From JAWLHU01 sp041690255 (GTDB lineage: Bacteria > Bacillota > Sulfobacillia > Symbiobacteriales > Symbiobacteriaceae), in the NCBI GenBank assembly GCA_041690255.1, contig JAWLHU010000012.1, positions 124,001-188,000 of the forward strand: DNA of 64,000 nt, given 5' to 3'. The notes beneath the pieces are model-generated. The model saw nothing but the letters and a program-made list of their open reading frames with translations. It did no database searches and was not told where the DNA came from. Position numbers and translations under genes: made by a program. Below are positions 60,357-64,000 of this stretch, piece after piece. Positions within the stretch are counted from its first letter, which is position 1. Each line of letters opens with the position of its first letter.

Positions 60357-62270
60357 ATGCGATTCGGACGCAGGTTTGGGCGAGCTACCTCATCGGAGGC
60401 GAAGCCGATCCGGTTTGGTATCGGCGTGAAGCTCACTGCAGCGATGATGCTGGTGGTTGGAATCGCGAGCGCAAGCGGTGCCTGGTTCCTCTACACACTC
60501 CGCTCGGTTCAAGCCGAGTACAACAACCTGGTGGAAAATGTCTACCCGTTAGCCGTGATGGCGCAGAGCCTGAACACGGAAGTTCAGATTCAGGCTCAGC
60601 AGGCAATTGCCTTTGCTGTCACCCGCGAACAAGAGCCTGTAAGTCGGCTTAACGCATCACGTGAGCGTTCCGCTCGGTACGCCGAGGAACTCTCGCTTGC
60701 GGTTCAGGGAAACGCTGAACTCGCCGAGATCATGCAGGAAATCGACACAATCCGGGCTCGCTTCGACCGGATGGCTTCGGCCACTGTTGAGGAAGGGAGC
60801 GACCTCTCCTCTAACCAACTGGCGGTTCGGGCGGAGAGTGCTCGAGTAGCCGGCGAACAGTTGGGCAGCTCGGTCAACAAGCTGATCCTTGGTCTTCGCC
60901 AGTTCGTCGATCAGAATGCCGCGGCGGCCCAGACCGCTGCCCACCGTGCATCCATTCTAGTTGGCGTACTGCTGGTCGCTGTCCTGATCATGGGCCTGGG
61001 CATCAGTTGGATGGTTTTCTGGTTCGTCGCCCGACCGGTGCGCGATGTCGCCATGCAGCTCTCCAATATTGCCCAGGGCAACGGTGATCTTCGTCAGCAG
61101 ATCAAGATCCAGACGCGAGATGAGCTGGGGCTTCTGGCTCAGAGCTTCAACGCCCTTGTCAAAGGGCTGTCCGACACCGTCCGGCAGATCATCCGATCGA
61201 GCGAAGAACTCAATGTCAAGGCGCATCAGCTTCGTGAGACTTCAGCAGAGGCGGTCTCGGCCACCTCTGAGGTGTCCGCCAGTGCTCAGTCTGTCGCAGA
61301 AGGTGCTCAGTCGCAGTCACAGACCGCCTCCCTGGCGAAGGCAACGATGCAAGAACTCTCCAATGCGATTGGCCAAATTGCCTCGGGGGCGCAGCAACAG
61401 GCAAATCAAGTCGCCCAGACGGCTGAGGTTGTCAATGAGGTGGTAAGGGCTGTCGAAGAGGTTGCGTCCAAGACCTCTGAAGTGTCCGATGCAACCAGGC
61501 TTGCGGCGGACAGCGCTCACCGGGGCGCCGAGATCGTTGACCAGACGCTGGGCGGTATGAACACAATCCGTGACAAGGTCATGGCATCCGCCGAGAAGGT
61601 ACAGGAACTGGGACAGCACAGTGGTCGTATTGGCGACATGCTTCAGGTCATAACGGAGATTGCCGAGCAGACCAATCTACTGGCCCTGAATGCGGCCATT
61701 GAAGCCGCCAGGGCGGGGGATTCCGGCCGAGGTTTCGCAGTGGTTGCGGAAGAAGTCCGGAAGCTCGCAGAGCGGGCCACCGTTGCCACCAAGGAGATCC
61801 GTGCGCTGGTATCCGGGATCAAGACTGGAACAGAAGAGGCCGTTTCTGCCATCGTTGACACGACCAAGGGAGTAGAGGATGGTGCCCGCCTGACAGGCCA
61901 GGCCGGACAAGCTCTCAAGGAGATCCTCCGTTCCGTCGAGCAGACTGTCCAGGCAATCCAAGAGATCTCGGGGCAGGCACAGCAGGTCCAGGAGTCGGCA
62001 CGAAAAGTGGCCCTCTCTGTCCAGGGCGTCGCAGCGATCACCGAGGAAAACTCAGCCGCCACGGAAGAGATGGCCGCAGGTGTCGAGCAGGTCGCCGCTT
62101 CTATCAACCATGTCAGCAGCATTAGCGAAGATACCACCGGCTCACTCAGGGTTGTCAGTTCCTCCATGACTGCCGTGAACGATGGCATCGGGGAGGTAGC
62201 GGAGGCTTCCGCCGAGTTGGCCGAAATCGCTCAGCGCTTGCAGGCACTTATGGGGAAGTTCAAGGTATAG
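60357..62270 (+). CDS. Methyl-accepting chemotaxis protein, full-length
   Basis: 637-residue chemoreceptor. Membrane helix at about 22-46, a four-helix-bundle-type extracytoplasmic domain (roughly 47-190; VENVYPLAVMAQSLNTEVQIQAQQAIAF), second helix at about 195-220 (ILVGVLLVAVLIMGLGISWMVFW), HAMP (RPVRDVAMQLSNIAQGNGDLRQ), then the signalling coiled coil with EIAEQTNLLALNAAIEAARAG and RGFAVVAEEVRKLAERA. ATG at 60357 preferred over GTG at 60348. It starts 19 bases after the transporter stop, probably cotranscribed, so it may sense the same solute. Confidence 0.93.
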   Translation: MRFGRRFGRATSSEAKPIRFGIGVKLTAAMMLVVGIASASGAWFLYTLRSVQAEYNNLVENVYPLAVMAQSLNTEVQIQAQQAIAFAVTREQEPVSRLNASRERSARYAEELSLAVQGNAELAEIMQEIDTIRARFDRMASATVEEGSDLSSNQLAVRAESARVAGEQLGSSVNKLILGLRQFVDQNAAAAQTAAHRASILVGVLLVAVLIMGLGISWMVFWFVARPVRDVAMQLSNIAQGNGDLRQQIKIQTRDELGLLAQSFNALVKGLSDTVRQIIRSSEELNVKAHQLRETSAEAVSATSEVSASAQSVAEGAQSQSQTASLAKATMQELSNAIGQIASGAQQQANQVAQTAEVVNEVVRAVEEVASKTSEVSDATRLAADSAHRGAEIVDQTLGGMNTIRDKVMASAEKVQELGQHSGRIGDMLQVITEIAEQTNLLALNAAIEAARAGDSGRGFAVVAEEVRKLAERATVATKEIRALVSGIKTGTEEAVSAIVDTTKGVEDGARLTGQAGQALKEILRSVEQTVQAIQEISGQAQQVQESARKVALSVQGVAAITEENSAATEEMAAGVEQVAASINHVSSISEDTTGSLRVVSSSMTAVNDGIGEVAEASAELAEIAQRLQALMGKFKV

Positions 62271-62310
62271 GACCTCAACCCACTCGTTTTGATGGGAAAG
62301 GAGCATCCTT

Positions 62311-63000
62311 ATGCGATCAAGCTCGGTCGCGTTAAGTGCGGAGCAGGTTCAGTGGGTTGTTGACTGCGCCGGGCGCCCTGCACGCATCAGTTTCTTTACA
62401 TCGGATTCGTCTCAGGTGGTCCGGCGGGTACACGGTCTGATCGATGAGATCGACATCTGCAAGACCATAGATGTCGCCTCCCACGGTGAAGTTGGCCAGC
62501 TGCTGCTGGAGAGCCCAACAATCGTTGAGGTCATGATCGCCGGAGAACTAACCATCCTTCACACGACCTTACAGGCGAAGTACGGCCCTTACCACATCGC
62601 CCTGAGTTGGCCATCTGCCGTGCGTACGCAGCAGCGAAGACAGCATCCACGTGTGGACATTGAGGTGCCTATGCACTACTTGGCTGAGGGTTCGTACATC
62701 ACCCGATATGGGGTGATCAGCAACCTTAGTGCAGGTGGCCTCGCCTTCACAACCCGTGATGCGGTCGATGTCGGTGCTGAATTGTCCCTTGCCTTTGGCC
62801 TGGGCTCGGGGTGCTTCCTGAACAGCATCCAGGGTCGGGTGGTCCGGTGTATCGCTCTGGACCGAGGAGGCTACCAGGTGGGGGCGCAATTTATCGACCT
62901 GCACCCGACCACCTTCCAGCAGCTACGAGCTTGGGTGGAGAAGCGCCTCTCCCTACACGAGCCTCTATACCGCAACGCCTTTGATCAGTCCACCCGGTAA
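62311..63000 (+). CDS. PilZ-domain c-di-GMP effector (YcgR-like), second copy
   Basis: 229-residue protein with N-terminal YcgR-like domain and C-terminal PilZ: RRQHPR (RxxxR) and NLSAGG (NxSxxG) are intact. Same architecture as the gene at 56.1 kb but diverged. Downstream of the chemoreceptor by 40 bases, suggesting that motility or transport here responds to c-di-GMP. AAAGGAG precedes ATG. Confidence 0.9.
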   Translation: MRSSSVALSAEQVQWVVDCAGRPARISFFTSDSSQVVRRVHGLIDEIDICKTIDVASHGEVGQLLLESPTIVEVMIAGELTILHTTLQAKYGPYHIALSWPSAVRTQQRRQHPRVDIEVPMHYLAEGSYITRYGVISNLSAGGLAFTTRDAVDVGAELSLAFGLGSGCFLNSIQGRVVRCIALDRGGYQVGAQFIDLHPTTFQQLRAWVEKRLSLHEPLYRNAFDQSTR

Positions 63001-63064
63001 GAGAGGAACAGGCACCGTTTTCCAGGTGTCCTGACCGAAAACAGGAATGGGAGGTATACCCGAG

Positions 63065-64000
63065 ATGCGTTCTGTCGCGAAGCTCCTGTCGGTTATGGTT
63101 CTGCTCTCCATGGTTCTGGCTGGTTGCGGTGGAGGATCCGGAAGTAAGGGAGTATCCACTGGCAATTCGGCTGAGACAGCGGCCAGCAAAGAGACCCAGG
63201 CTACTGCTTCCGCGGTGTCGCAACCGGCCCAGCCGGCGAAGGAACAGGTGACTGTCAAGCTGGGGAGCAGCGATCGCTCCTCTCTGAAGAACCTCATGTT
63301 CAACCTGAACTCCTTCGGTAAGGATGACGCCGTGGCCATCGATTTTCTCGAGTACAAGGGTGGCTCAAAGACCGCCCAGGCACTCCTGGCCGGTGAGGTG
63401 GACGTAGCTCTACTCCAGGCCGAGCACGTCCTCGGTGATGCCAGTGGTGAACTTGTTATGATTTCACTCCTGACACAGGTGCCCGGTAACGTAGTTCTGG
63501 TGGACAGCAAGTATAAGGACCAGGTCAAATCGATCCAGGACCTTCAGGGGAAGAAGGTAGGCATCAGCAGCCTGGGTAGCGGTACGCATCAGTTCCTGCT
63601 TGCCTTGCTCGACCGGCATGGCATTGACCCCTCCAGCATGACTCTCCTTCCGGTTGGCCTTGAGGCTCCGGAGATCTTTGCAAAGGGTGAGGTCGTCGCG
63701 ACGGTGACAATCGAACCATTCGCGACGATCGTCATCGAGAATGGTGTCGCCTTCCCGCTGGTCGATGCCCGCAAGCCGGAGGGTGTGCAGGAGGTCTACG
63801 GTGTCGACTCGCTGGGGTGGATCGCCCTCGCCGCTCGTAAGGATTTCCTGACCAAGAACCCGGATACCGCAGCCCGGACCATTGCTGCTGTCCGGAAGTC
63901 GCTTGAGAAGATTGCCACGCTTACCATTGACGAGCTGGTAGCAGAGAGCCCTGAGTATATGTATCCGAACGGGGACAAAGCGCTCTTTGCCAAGATGGTG
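63065..64000 (+). CDS. ABC-type substrate-binding lipoprotein (NMT1/SsuA-like), 3' end outside the window
   Basis: At least 312 residues. Signal peptide with lipobox LAGC (Cys21), Ser/Thr/Ala-rich tether, then a periplasmic-binding fold of the NMT1/THI5/SsuA type: EYKGGSKTAQALLAGEVDVALLQAEHVLG, SIQDLQGKKVGISSLGSGTHQFLLALL and VATVTIEPFATIVIENG. Relatives deliver sulfonates, nitrate or thiamine precursors. The permease and ATPase genes would lie beyond the edge. It could also feed the chemoreceptor. GGGAGG lies 11 bases before ATG at 63065. Confidence 0.87.
   Translation, partial: MRSVAKLLSVMVLLSMVLAGCGGGSGSKGVSTGNSAETAASKETQATASAVSQPAQPAKEQVTVKLGSSDRSSLKNLMFNLNSFGKDDAVAIDFLEYKGGSKTAQALLAGEVDVALLQAEHVLGDASGELVMISLLTQVPGNVVLVDSKYKDQVKSIQDLQGKKVGISSLGSGTHQFLLALLDRHGIDPSSMTLLPVGLEAPEIFAKGEVVATVTIEPFATIVIENGVAFPLVDARKPEGVQEVYGVDSLGWIALAARKDFLTKNPDTAARTIAAVRKSLEKIATLTIDELVAESPEYMYPNGDKALFAKMV

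Noticed and set aside
1..64000. CRISPR arrays, tRNA or rRNA genes, transposases, integrases
   Set aside because: No regular repeat-spacer runs, no cloverleaf-ending CCA or rRNA stretches and no transposase or recombinase motifs were found when reading both strands. Short RNAs could be missed by eye.

Overview
The window looks like the chromosome of a high-GC, endospore-forming, low-temperature-stress-equipped member of the Firmicutes, most reminiscent of the Symbiobacterium-type deep Clostridia. This is inferred from gene content, not from a search. The evidence is yqfC and yqfD (sporulation), FloA with a long NfeD, YqeY-rpsU, a Gram-positive-size DnaK, HrcA with CIRCE operators and a LacI-type regulator. 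No rRNA, tRNA, CRISPR array, insertion sequence or phage gene was recognised.

Layout. The minus strand carries, in order from right to left, the classic Firmicutes block: hrcA, grpE-dnaK-dnaJ, prmA-rsmE, mtaB, HIT, rpsU-yqeY, nfeD-floA, yqfC-yqfD-phoH-pgpH. In Bacillus this block is nearly contiguous. Here it is spread over about 58 kb with order and strand kept. Accessory modules fill the seams, many of them on the plus strand: S41 peptidase/CapA/MCP (5.2-9.4 kb); MFS, PrcB lipoprotein, Dps and unknowns (9.4-14.1 kb); a molybdopterin oxidoreductase group (17.2-21.7 kb); D-Ala-D-Ala ligase, a Gly/Pro-rich protein and a DMT exporter (23.6-26.6 kb); a 15.6-kb nucleoside uptake and breakdown locus (28.4-44.0 kb); two PIG-L deacetylases and a LysM protein (44.1-46.1 kb); a small ABC exporter and lactate permease (48.3-52.1 kb); and a PilZ gene wedged between hrcA and grpE.

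The nucleoside locus reads as one system. A LacI-type regulator with two GGAAACGTTTCC operators is followed by a nucleoside hydrolase, a BMP lipoprotein with ABC ATPase and two permeases, an MFS carrier, a nucleoside phosphorylase, a 2-deoxyribosyltransferase, a second hydrolase, phosphopentomutase, an FMN-barrel protein, ribokinase, a deaminase-type amidohydrolase and an M20 amidohydrolase. Import, base/sugar cleavage and channelling of (deoxy)ribose phosphate to central metabolism are all covered. Stem-loops after the BMP, phosphorylase and FMN-barrel genes probably grade expression.

The right end (58.4-64 kb) has visibly lower GC and a long AT-rich leader. It encodes a DASS-like transporter with an N-terminal cyclic-nucleotide-binding-like domain, a large chemoreceptor, a second PilZ protein and a substrate-binding lipoprotein cut by the window edge. 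This is the best candidate for a little-described signalling/transport locus. A second recurrent oddity is apparent CTG start codons, clearest for dnaJ and for the gene after floA.
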